Part shown: positions 1-6,052 of the stretch, piece by piece
Position numbering within the stretch: the stretch's first letter is position 1
Layout: every line of letters begins with the position of its first letter
DNA from: JAHDFB01 sp964607315
GTDB lineage: Bacteria; Bacteroidota; Bacteroidia; Chitinophagales; Saprospiraceae
Length of the DNA: 11,384 nucleotides
Assembly: GCA_964607315.1 (NCBI GenBank)
Contig: CAZSKA010000123.1
Coordinates: 1 to 11,384 of the forward strand
Direction of reading: 5' to 3'
Made by a program: the position numbers and the translations under genes
Notes under the pieces: model-generated
Told to the model about the DNA's origin: nothing
The model's input: only the letters and a program-made list of their open reading frames with translations
Databases searched by the model: none

Positions 1-14
1 TTATTACGATGAGA

Positions 15-281
15 TTACTTGAGAATGACGAGGATGTCGTCTTCTCTCATGATTAAATAATCCACGCCCTCATAATTCAATTCTTGCCCTGCATACTTAC
101 CATACAATACAGTATCTCCTTTTTTTACAGTAGGCTTAATTCCATCTTTTCCTGGTCCTACAGCTACAATTTCTCCTTTTTGAGGTTTTTCTTTTGCAGT
201 GTCAGGGATAATTATTCCTCCAGCTGTTTTTTCGTCAGCTGAAGCTGGCTTAACTACTACACGATCATTTATAGGTTTCAT
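15..281 (-). CDS. groES: Co-chaperonin GroES (Hsp10)
   Basis: This 88-residue protein is the heptameric lid of the GroEL folding chamber in the cytoplasm, where it closes the cage during ATP-driven folding of client proteins. The family signature is clear: an N-terminal MKPINDRVVVKP strand, the mobile loop at about residues 17-33 with the GroEL-contacting IIIPD at 23-27, and the C-terminal YLIMREDDILVIL strand. It is slightly shorter than most GroES proteins (about 92-97 residues) but has both ends of the fold. The ATG is preceded by an A/T-rich leader with no Shine-Dalgarno sequence, as is usual in Bacteroidota. groEL normally follows directly and would lie past the left edge; that is inference. 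The 309-bp gap upstream holds inverted repeats and a sigma-54-like promoter candidate, annotated separately. Confidence 0.97.
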   Translation of the reverse strand: MKPINDRVVVKPASADEKTAGGIIIPDTAKEKPQKGEIVAVGPGKDGIKPTVKKGDTVLYGKYAGQELNYEGVDYLIMREDDILVILK

Positions 282-323
282 TAAAAATGTTTTTGTTTTT
301 AAATTTATTGTCGATTAATTTTA

Positions 324-340
324 GTCATAAATTGTGCCAA
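324..340 (-). promoter_or_regulatory. Candidate sigma-54-type promoter of groES
   Basis: Read on the minus strand, TTGGCAC (340 to 334) matches the -24 element of RpoN promoters (TGGCAC). The GG is followed by exactly 10 nt and then GA at 326-325, where the consensus has GC, so the -12 element is imperfect. Transcription would start near 314 and give a leader of about 33 nt before the groES ATG. I found no good Bacteroidota housekeeping -7 element (TAnnTTTG) in the same stretch. A sigma-54 activator gene in the same cluster makes the idea plausible, but the -12 mismatch keeps this a candidate only. Confidence 0.35.
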
Positions 341-352
341 GCAATAACTTGC

Positions 353-376
353 TGACATATTTGCAATTTCTCGTCA
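353..376. promoter_or_regulatory. Gapped inverted repeat, proximal copy, upstream of groES
   Basis: TGACATAT at the left end and CGTCA at the right end form an imperfect 24-bp gapped dyad. The core half-sites are TGAC and GTCA. The TGACATAT half-site is identical to that in the dyad at 394-419, and the two centres lie 42 bp apart, about four helical turns. The dyad sits just upstream of the -24-like element at 334-340, where an activator or repressor could bind. No binding protein can be named from the sequence. Confidence 0.45.
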
Positions 377-393
377 AAACAATATTGTTAAAC

Positions 394-419
394 TGACATA
401 TTAATATTTATATATGTCA
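394..419. promoter_or_regulatory. Gapped inverted repeat, distal copy, upstream of groES
   Basis: This is a perfect 8-bp inverted repeat, TGACATAT then ATATGTCA, separated by a 10-nt all-A/T spacer. It shares its half-site with the dyad at 353-376. Its place upstream of a candidate sigma-54 promoter suits an operator or enhancer site, but that is inference. It does not resemble the CIRCE operator (TTAGCACTC-N9-GAGTGCTAA) that controls groES in many other bacteria. Confidence 0.5.
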
Positions 420-451
420 AACTGTCAATTAGTATTTAACGAACAGAAAGA

Positions 452-469
452 GTAAAGTCTGAACTTTAC
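452..469. repeat. Short perfect hairpin (7-bp stem, 4-nt loop)
   Basis: GTAAAGT and ACTTTAC flank a CTGA tetraloop in the secG-groES gap. The stem is A/T-rich and has no adjoining T-run on either strand, so it is not a standard intrinsic terminator. It could be part of the 3' end of the secG transcript or a DNA site. The function is unknown. Confidence 0.4.
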
Positions 470-508
470 AGTTAATGCCAAAATACAGTAAAAAGTATAC
501 GGATAATT

Positions 509-525
509 TTGGGCTTAAAGCCCAA
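509..525 (-). terminator. GC-containing hairpin downstream of secG, possible terminator
   Basis: TTGGGCT and AGCCCAA form a perfect 7-bp stem around a 3-nt loop, 66 nt past the secG stop codon. It is the most G/C-rich short palindrome in this very A/T-rich gap. On the minus-strand transcript the stem is followed by AAAATTATCC rather than a U-run, so it lacks the classic intrinsic-terminator tail. It may instead stabilise the 3' end of the lptE-secG message. Confidence 0.35.
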
Positions 526-590
526 TAAGATTTATGCTATTTATACATCTAATTGCTAAATTTTTAAAGCAAATCAGAATTGTAAAAGTA

Positions 591-824
591 TTAAGTAAGA
601 TTTACAACCAATACTGCTACTATGCAAAGAACGAATAGCGCTCCTGCAAATCCCCAAGTCAATTTTTCAACAAAATCAGTTGACTTTGCTGCACCAAAAA
701 TCTGATTAGCACTCTGTCCACCAAAAGTAGAATCAACTCCTCCTCCTTTAGGATTCTGAATAAGAATAATTAGTGATAATAAAACACATACGATCGCAAT
801 CAAGATTACTAAGAAGTTCAGCAT
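591..824 (-). CDS. secG: Protein translocase subunit SecG
   Basis: SecG is the small accessory subunit of the SecYEG channel in the inner membrane and assists SecA-driven export. The 77-residue sequence has the family layout: a first membrane helix at about residues 3-23, the conserved cytoplasmic loop QNPKGGGVDSTFGG at 23-36, and a second membrane helix at about 56-76. The length is normal for compact SecG proteins. The start lies 2 nt past the stop codon of the upstream gene, so translation is probably coupled and the two are co-transcribed with lptE. Its place beside an LPS-assembly lipoprotein and the chaperonin gene fits a cluster for envelope biogenesis. Confidence 0.95.
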   Translation of the reverse strand: MLNFLVILIAIVCVLLSLIILIQNPKGGGVDSTFGGQSANQIFGAAKSTDFVEKLTWGFAGALFVLCIVAVLVVNLT

Positions 825-826
825 AA

Positions 827-1897
827 CTATTTTAATTTATCTATTCGACCCGCAAAGTAATCACTTTTTTCTGGATTATTATGCATTAATTGACGATATA
901 TCTCTATTGCTTCTTTTTTATGTCCTTGTTTCTCTAATAGTTGTGCAAGTGTTTCAGTATAGATTTTCGTATTACGAACAAGACTCTTGTTTATTTTCGA
1001 CTGTAACTTATCGCCCTTTTTCTTCTTTTTCTTCTTTTTACCTTTCTTTTTGCTTCCTTTTACGATTTCACTCTTTACTACTTCAGCCGTAGATTTTAAG
1101 CCGTCTAGCCAATCTACATAGGTCAATTTTTTTGCCGGTTTTTTTGCTTTTTCTTTTATCGTTTTATCCTCTTTTGTCTTAATTTCTTTTGTGTTAACTT
1201 GATCGGCTTTTACTTTTTTAACTTTCAGTCTTTTTGCTTTTTTCTTTACGTGCTTATCTTTTTTCTCTTTTTTCTTCTTCTCTTCTTTTATTTTTTTCGA
1301 TGAATCATCTTTCACTAGAATGTAACGAATATGGTCGTTGTCGCTTAAATTATTAATCTCATCATCAATTGATTCAGGAACTTCATATTCACCTTGTAGT
1401 AATGTTTCATCGACAAATGTTGAGTCGCCCTTATTTACTACCATCTCCTCTTTTATCTCGTATTTCTCTTCAAATACCTTCTCTTCTTCTTCCTGTTCCA
1501 CATGAAGAGCCGATTGGTGTGTGTCAAGAATTACGGCTTCCTCATTCTCCATTAATTTAGTTTCCGCTCTTTCTGAAGATTCAGTGTTTTCTGCTTTGTC
1601 TAGATGAATAGAGTCGAAAATGTCTTGATATAACTTGTTTATTTCTTCGTGTTCTTCCTCCTGGTTATTCTCGGAAATAAACTGACTGAACATCATAGGA
1701 TGCTGATGTTGCATGGCATATTTCTTGAATTCGTTTTCGTTTTGGGTTGAACCCAAAGAATTCAATTTTTTAAGATAAAGTAATTGGACGTTTTTACTGT
1801 AGGGGTGTTTTTTTAGTAATTGCTCTAGCTGGCTTAAAGGCATTTCGTATACCTTTTCGGGTCGGCTTAATAGTTCAACAAAATGTTTTCCAGTCAT
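827..1897 (-). CDS. Charge-segregated protein with C-terminal TPR-like helices
   Basis: I do not recognise a named family. The 356-residue protein has four zones. Residues 1-75 look helical (LSQLEQLLKKHPYS and following) and resemble a TPR-type repeat. Residues 76-190 are acidic, rich in Glu and Asp. Residues 195-300 are extremely basic, with a KKKGKKKKKKKK run at 283-294, interrupted by an LTYVDWLDGL motif at about 258-267. Residues 310-356 form a TPR-like helix pair (YTETLAQLLEKQGHKKEAIEIYRQLMHNNP). There is no signal peptide or membrane segment, so it is probably cytoplasmic. It starts 1 nt after lptE and ends 2 nt before secG, which implies co-expression. I recall similar TPR-ended proteins at this position in other Bacteroidota. 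A role in envelope assembly or export is inferred from position only. Confidence 0.9.
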   Translation of the reverse strand: MTGKHFVELLSRPEKVYEMPLSQLEQLLKKHPYSKNVQLLYLKKLNSLGSTQNENEFKKYAMQHQHPMMFSQFISENNQEEEHEEINKLYQDIFDSIHLDKAENTESSERAETKLMENEEAVILDTHQSALHVEQEEEEKVFEEKYEIKEEMVVNKGDSTFVDETLLQGEYEVPESIDDEINNLSDNDHIRYILVKDDSSKKIKEEKKKKEKKDKHVKKKAKRLKVKKVKADQVNTKEIKTKEDKTIKEKAKKPAKKLTYVDWLDGLKSTAEVVKSEIVKGSKKKGKKKKKKKKGDKLQSKINKSLVRNTKIYTETLAQLLEKQGHKKEAIEIYRQLMHNNPEKSDYFAGRIDKLK

Positions 1898-1898
1898 G

Positions 1899-2384
1899 CT
1901 ACCAATTTGTGAATGCTTTATTAAAAATATCTTCTACTATGTCGTCAAAGATTTCATCTACTAATTGGTCTTGAACGGATAATAAGCTTGTTCCAGTTGG
2001 AAAGTCTCTGTTGTTTGAGAAGTCTTTCGACCATGAATTTTCTTCGTTCTTATAATCAGTATATTCTACTTTTACTGAAATAGTTAATTGGTTTGCTTCT
2101 ACTGTATTATCTGCATTTGCTCCCACACTCTGTACTCTATATCTATTAAGAGTTGTTTTGATAAGAATGTCGGGATTGGCCTCATTGTTTGTTAGCCTAC
2201 TTTCCTGATTTATTCTAAGTATTAATTTGTCTTGAAGTAATGTATTAATGGAAGGCGGTGCGTCTGGTGTAGTCATTTCAATAAAAGGAACACTGTAAGT
2301 TTCTATATTGTCAGGAATAGATATTCCTTTAAAGCTATAACAACTCTGAAAAATAACTAAACTCAATATTACGAATGCTCTCAT
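1899..2384 (-). CDS. lptE: LptE-family LPS-assembly lipoprotein
   Basis: LptE is the outer-membrane lipoprotein that plugs the LptD barrel and helps place lipopolysaccharide in the outer leaflet. The 161-residue sequence opens with a short lipoprotein signal peptide, with lipobox IFQSC and the modified cysteine at C15. It continues with the pattern of Bacteroidota LptE proteins: YSFKGISIP near the N-terminus, repeated beta strands, an NxxANPDILIKTTLNRY segment and a helical C-terminus with DQLVDEIFDDIVEDIFNKAF. Length is typical of this group. The gene lies at the head of a tightly packed lptE-TPR protein-secG unit. The 129-bp gap upstream separates it from the sigma-54 activator. The gap is A/T-rich, and I see no convincing promoter there beyond partial TAnnTTT matches. 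Confidence 0.87.
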   Translation of the reverse strand: MRAFVILSLVIFQSCYSFKGISIPDNIETYSVPFIEMTTPDAPPSINTLLQDKLILRINQESRLTNNEANPDILIKTTLNRYRVQSVGANADNTVEANQLTISVKVEYTDYKNEENSWSKDFSNNRDFPTGTSLLSVQDQLVDEIFDDIVEDIFNKAFTNW

Positions 2385-2513
2385 TTTATATTTCTTCTTT
2401 AAAAGAACGCTTGGATTATATTCTTTGTGCTAAAATTAAAGATTCTTATTAAAATTTTAACCCTATTTATTCTAAATATATAAAGTTGATGGCATAGTTG
2501 AAAAAATGGAATT

Positions 2514-3800
2514 CTATGCTTCTATCCCGTATTGTTTAATCTTTCTATATAATGTTCTTTCTGAAATGCCTAACTCCTCAGCCGCATCTTTCCTTCTACC
2601 ATTATATTTTTCTAATGCCTTTTTAATCATATGATTTTCCATTTTCTCTAATGAAAGATCTTCTTCCATGACCTCTGACTCATCATATTGGTCCTTTGAA
2701 ATGATAATAGGTTGAAGATTGTCCGACTCGTATCTCGTGTCTAAATCCTGTGCAGTGTTTTCAGTTTGAAAATAACGATCCAAATTCGTAGCTGGCATGT
2801 CATTGAAATTAGAAGAATTTGTTCTGCTTAGATTTTCAGGAACATTAAGGTTGTTCATTCGAATCATCTCAAAAATCAGTTTTTTCATATCCGTTACATC
2901 GTTCTTCATGTCAAACAATAACTTATATAAAATTTCCCTTTCGTAATTGTCATTAAGCGATCCGGAAGTTTTTCTCTTGTCTTCTGAAATGCTTGGTAAG
3001 TTTCTGTTCCTAAGGTGAGGGGCAATCTCTAGTAATGAAAGTCCATCAATATCTCTTTCTTCAGTCAAAACAGATAGTTGCTCTACTATATTTTTGAGTT
3101 CCCTTACGTTTCCTGGCCAAGAATAATTCTCAAGGACCATCCTTGCATCATCATCGAAATTTATTGCTGGGGAATTGTATTTTTCTGCAAAGTTAACAGC
3201 AAACCTTCGTAACAAAAGATAGATGTCATCCCTTCTTTCATGTAGAGCAGGAACCTTAATAGGCACAGTATTTAGTCTATAATATAGATCTTCTCTAAAT
3301 TTTCCTTTCTTGATGCTATCCTCCAGATTTACATTTGTTGCAGCAATAATCCGTACATCTGTTTTGAGTACCTTTGATGAGCCAACTCTAATAAATTCAC
3401 CTGTCTCTAGAACCCTAAGCAAATAAGCTTGTGTTTCAAGTGGCATTTCTCCTATCTCATCCAAAAATATCGTTCCACCATTAGTCGTTTCAAAATATCC
3501 TTTTCTATCACTACTTGCTCCTGTAAATGCTCCTTTCTCATGTCCAAATAACTCGCTGGTTAAAGTGCCTGTAGGAATCGCTCCACAGTTTATTGGAATT
3601 AAATCTTCATGCTTTCTGGTACTCAGATAATGTATCACTTTCGAAAAAACTTCCTTTCCAACACCACTTTCACCACTGATAAGAACACTAAGGTCTGTTG
3701 ATGCAACCTTAGTCGCTGTATAGAGCGCTCTATTCAATGCTTCGGATCGTCCGATGATTCCGAAACGCATTTTTATGGATTGAAGTGGATCTTTTGTCAT
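2514..3800 (-). CDS. Sigma-54 enhancer-binding protein without N-terminal sensor domain
   Basis: This 428-residue AAA+ ATPase should remodel RpoN RNA polymerase at -24/-12 promoters. The AAA+ core starts almost at the N-terminus: Walker A GESGVGKE at 43-50, the sigma-54-contacting GAFTGA loop at 90-95, Walker B GGTIFLDE at 108-115, sensor I AATN at 153-156, the FREDLYYRLN arginine-finger region at 168-177 and WPGNVREL at 228-235. A linker at about 265-385 contains a helical stretch (YEREILYKLLFDMKNDV) and a polar Asn/Ser/Asp-rich part. A Fis-type helix-turn-helix (DAAEELGISERTLYRKIKQYG) ends the protein. No receiver, GAF or PAS domain is present, so activity must be set by expression, the linker or a partner. 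All ATPase motifs look intact. The gene starts 3 nt after miaB. Targets are not known; groES or lptE in the same cluster are candidates. Confidence 0.95.
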   Translation of the reverse strand: MTKDPLQSIKMRFGIIGRSEALNRALYTATKVASTDLSVLISGESGVGKEVFSKVIHYLSTRKHEDLIPINCGAIPTGTLTSELFGHEKGAFTGASSDRKGYFETTNGGTIFLDEIGEMPLETQAYLLRVLETGEFIRVGSSKVLKTDVRIIAATNVNLEDSIKKGKFREDLYYRLNTVPIKVPALHERRDDIYLLLRRFAVNFAEKYNSPAINFDDDARMVLENYSWPGNVRELKNIVEQLSVLTEERDIDGLSLLEIAPHLRNRNLPSISEDKRKTSGSLNDNYEREILYKLLFDMKNDVTDMKKLIFEMIRMNNLNVPENLSRTNSSNFNDMPATNLDRYFQTENTAQDLDTRYESDNLQPIIISKDQYDESEVMEEDLSLEKMENHMIKKALEKYNGRRKDAAEELGISERTLYRKIKQYGIEA

Positions 3801-3803
3801 GTG

Positions 3804-5234
3804 TTAAACTATGTGGCCTTTTAATGTAGCACTGTTTGATTCTGTTACTTTTACATGAACATAATCACCTGCTTTAAGACCTTCTTTTACTGGAAAAATG
3901 ACCATTTTATTTTGCGAGTTTCTTCCTTTGAAATCATCATCAGATCTCTTAGATCTTCCTTCAATTAATACCTCAAATGTTTGACCAACATCTTTGGCAT
4001 TAACTTCTTTTGAGATTCTGTTTTGAAGTTCTATAATTTCACTTAGCCTTTTCTTCTTTACTTCTAGAGGAATGTCGTCTTCGTACTTCCTGTGTGCTAA
4101 TGTTCCTTCTCTTTCAGAATAAAAGAACATGTATGACATGGAATACTTCGCATACTCCATAATGCTTAATGTATCCTTGTGTTCCTCCTCTGTTTCTGTA
4201 CAAAAACCAGCTATCATGTCTGAAGAAATAGCACAATCTGGAATGATGGAATAAATCTCATCAATCTTTTTCATATACCATTCTCTATCATAAGTCCTAT
4301 TCATTAGATCAAGGATTCTGCTATTACCAGATTGTACAGGAAGGTGAATGTAATTACAGATGTTCTTATATTTTTTCATTGTATGAAGTACATCTGCTGT
4401 TATGTCTTTAGGATGAGAAGTAGAGAATCTAATTCTTAATAATGGATCTACCATAGCGACCATTTCAAGTAATTTTGCAAAACTTACTACTTCTTTTGTT
4501 TCTGGATTTTCCCACTTAAACGAATCTACGTTTTGACCAAGTAAAGTAACTTCTCTGTATCCTTTATCGTATAGGTCTCTTGCTTCTGAAACTATAGTGA
4601 ATGCATTTCTACTTCTTTCTCTTCCTCTCGTAAAAGGTACTACACAAAAAGAACACATGTTATCACAACCTCTCATGATGGATATAAAGGCTGTTATACC
4701 ATTTGTGCCTAATCTTAATGGGGAAATGTCTGCATATGTTTCTTCTCTTGAGAGAAAAACATTTACTCCTTTCTCGCCTTCATCTGCTGCATTTATTAGA
4801 TTAGGTAAATCTCTATAAGCATCTGGCCCCACAACCAGGTCAACTAGTTTTTCCTCTTCTAACAATTTTGCCTTTAATCTTTCAGCCATGCAACCCAAAA
4901 CACCTACTAATGTACCTTGCTTTTTTTGTTTGATTTTATCAAATACTTTAAGCCTTTTTCTTACAGTTAGCTCAGCCTTTTCACGAATTGAACATGTGTT
5001 GATTAGAATAAGGTCGGCTTCTTCCATGTTGCGTGTAGAACCAAAACCTTCTTTCGCAAGAATACTTGCAACTATTTCTGAATCGCTGAAATTCATTTGA
5101 CAACCATAAGACTCTATATAAAAGTGTTTTTCAAATGGATTTTTTTCTTCCATCTTCAGAACCTCTCCTTGTTTCGAATCGTCTATTGTCTTTGCCAAAT
5201 CCGCAAGTGTGGGATTGTCATTATATAAGCTCAT
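3804..5234 (-). CDS. miaB: tRNA-2-methylthio-N6-dimethylallyladenosine synthase MiaB
   Basis: MiaB is a radical-SAM enzyme that adds a methylthio group to i6A37 in tRNAs that read codons starting with U. The 476-residue protein has the full architecture. The N-terminal UPF0004 domain carries three cluster-binding cysteines, C45 (ESYGCQMNFSDSE), C81 (INTCSIREKA) and C115 (GVLGCMAERL). The radical-SAM motif RGCDNMCSFC has C190, C194 and C197. A TRAM RNA-binding domain spans about 415-476. The chosen start adds about 35 residues before the first domain. An internal ATG at residue 28 is possible, but the IDDSKQGEVL segment resembles N-termini I recall from Bacteroidota MiaB proteins, so I keep the longer form. 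It is probably co-transcribed with the downstream sigma-54 activator. Confidence 0.97.
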   Translation of the reverse strand: MSLYNDNPTLADLAKTIDDSKQGEVLKMEEKNPFEKHFYIESYGCQMNFSDSEIVASILAKEGFGSTRNMEEADLILINTCSIREKAELTVRKRLKVFDKIKQKKQGTLVGVLGCMAERLKAKLLEEEKLVDLVVGPDAYRDLPNLINAADEGEKGVNVFLSREETYADISPLRLGTNGITAFISIMRGCDNMCSFCVVPFTRGRERSRNAFTIVSEARDLYDKGYREVTLLGQNVDSFKWENPETKEVVSFAKLLEMVAMVDPLLRIRFSTSHPKDITADVLHTMKKYKNICNYIHLPVQSGNSRILDLMNRTYDREWYMKKIDEIYSIIPDCAISSDMIAGFCTETEEEHKDTLSIMEYAKYSMSYMFFYSEREGTLAHRKYEDDIPLEVKKKRLSEIIELQNRISKEVNAKDVGQTFEVLIEGRSKRSDDDFKGRNSQNKMVIFPVKEGLKAGDYVHVKVTESNSATLKGHIV

Positions 5235-5253
5235 AATCCATTTTTTCGGATTG

Positions 5254-5261
5254 CAAAATTA
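5254..5261 (-). promoter_or_regulatory. Candidate -7 element upstream of miaB
   Basis: On the minus strand, TAATTTTG matches the Bacteroidota housekeeping -7 consensus TAnnTTTG exactly. It lies 19 nt upstream of the miaB ATG and would leave a very short leader. I see no convincing TTG -33 element at 17-23 nt spacing, so confidence is low. Confidence 0.3.
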
Positions 5262-5281
5262 CAAAAATCATTTTGTATGTA

Positions 5282-5294
5282 TGACATTTTGACA
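5282..5294. repeat. Direct repeat TGACA-N3-TGACA between divergent genes
   Basis: Two TGACA pentamers in the same orientation are separated by TTT in the miaB/CBS-protein divergent spacer. The same TGACA core forms the half-sites of the dyads upstream of groES (353-376 and 394-419), which hints at a shared DNA-binding protein. The motif is short and the region A/T-rich, so chance is possible. The remaining spacer up to 5464 shows nothing else I can support beyond a weak TATATTTA (5437-5444), one mismatch from a -7 element for the plus-strand gene. Confidence 0.3.
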
Positions 5295-5464
5295 GCAAAC
5301 AAATTAATATTAAATCACAAAATATTAAACTGAATATTACATAGAAAGCAGCGTTTTTAACTAAAAATAGTTCTTATTATAAAATAATTTAACTGAAAAG
5401 TGCACAATATGTAGTATATAATTCGTTTTTTAATATTATATTTAAACAATAAAACCAATAAGTT

Positions 5465-5902
5465 ATGATGAATGAGCAAATCCGAAGCATAATGACAAAG
5501 TCAATCATTACTGTTTCACCTGAGACGACCTTAACCGATATTTCTAAATTATTCAGGAACAAAAGAATACATCACATTCCAGTTGTTAAAGATCTTAAAC
5601 TAGTAGGTTTGATAACTACTTACGACTTATGGAAATTGAATCAACCCGAAGAAAATTATCAACATATCTATGTCTCTGAGGTAATGAATAGAAATGTTTG
5701 TAAAATTAGCCCACTTGATAAAGTTGGTACCGCAGCAGAATTATTAATGGATAAAAGATTTCACGCGCTACCTGTTGTGAATCTTAGAGGTGAACTGAAG
5801 GGTATTGTAACTTCTTTCGATATTTTAAAGTATACACTTAACAAAGAATATCCAAATCCTATTCTTTATAAAGAAGTATTAGGATTACGAGCTCAAAGCT
5901 AA
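5465..5902 (+). CDS. Stand-alone two-CBS-domain protein
   Basis: This 145-residue soluble protein consists of one CBS pair and little else. CBS 1 spans about residues 7-58 (IMTKSIITVSPETTL, then HIPVVKDLKLVGLITTYDL). CBS 2 spans about 71-124 (EVMNRNVCKISPLDKV, then ALPVVNLRGELKGIVTSFDIL). Both halves keep the GxxTxxD ribose/phosphate-binding pattern (G48, T51, D54 and G113, T116, D119), so adenine-nucleotide binding is likely. Such Bateman modules usually sense AMP, ADP, ATP or SAM and regulate a partner; none is encoded next door. Two ATG codons stand in tandem and either could be used. There is no Shine-Dalgarno sequence. It is divergent from miaB and convergent with the thioredoxin gene, so it is probably monocistronic. 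Confidence 0.92.
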   Translation: MMNEQIRSIMTKSIITVSPETTLTDISKLFRNKRIHHIPVVKDLKLVGLITTYDLWKLNQPEENYQHIYVSEVMNRNVCKISPLDKVGTAAELLMDKRFHALPVVNLRGELKGIVTSFDILKYTLNKEYPNPILYKEVLGLRAQS

Positions 5903-5980
5903 ATTTATGTCTTTTAGCTAAGTATTATGCCACTTTAGTGTCAAATTGGTATTGCTTGCCATTATTGACGGGGTTTGTCA

Positions 5981-6019
5981 AAAAAAGACCATTTCTGCAT
6001 AAGGGAAATGGTCTTTTTT
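5981..6019. terminator. Perfect bidirectional intrinsic terminator
   Basis: A 15-bp perfect inverted repeat runs from 5981-5995 to 6005-6019 around a 9-nt loop. Its outer ends are six A and six T, and its core GACCATTTC pairs with GAAATGGTC. It therefore gives a stem plus U-run on both strands. It sits between the convergent CBS gene (stop at 5902) and the lipoprotein thioredoxin gene (stop at 6053), where it can end both transcripts. Confidence 0.9.
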
Positions 6020-6052
6020 AATTTTCTTTTAATCTATCTGAAAATCATACGT

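Noticed and set aside
282..350. CIRCE/HrcA operator for groES
   Set aside because: No TTAGCACTC-N9-GAGTGCTAA or close variant is present in the gap; the dyads found have a different sequence and spacing.
907..1092. Plus-strand open frame opposite the Lys/Glu-rich gene
   Set aside because: It is the mirror of purine-rich Lys codons; its Phe/Ser/Leu-rich product has no family features and overlaps a well-supported gene.
2449..2460. TTAAAATTTTAA palindrome upstream of lptE as an operator
   Set aside because: It is pure A/T in an A/T-rich gap and has no second copy or GC-containing core to set it apart from chance.
5939..5963. Sigma-54-like sequence on the plus strand (TGTCAAATTGGTATTGCTTGCC)
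   Set aside because: The GG and GC are separated by 8 nt rather than 10, and the terminator begins about 20 nt downstream with no plus-strand gene to serve.
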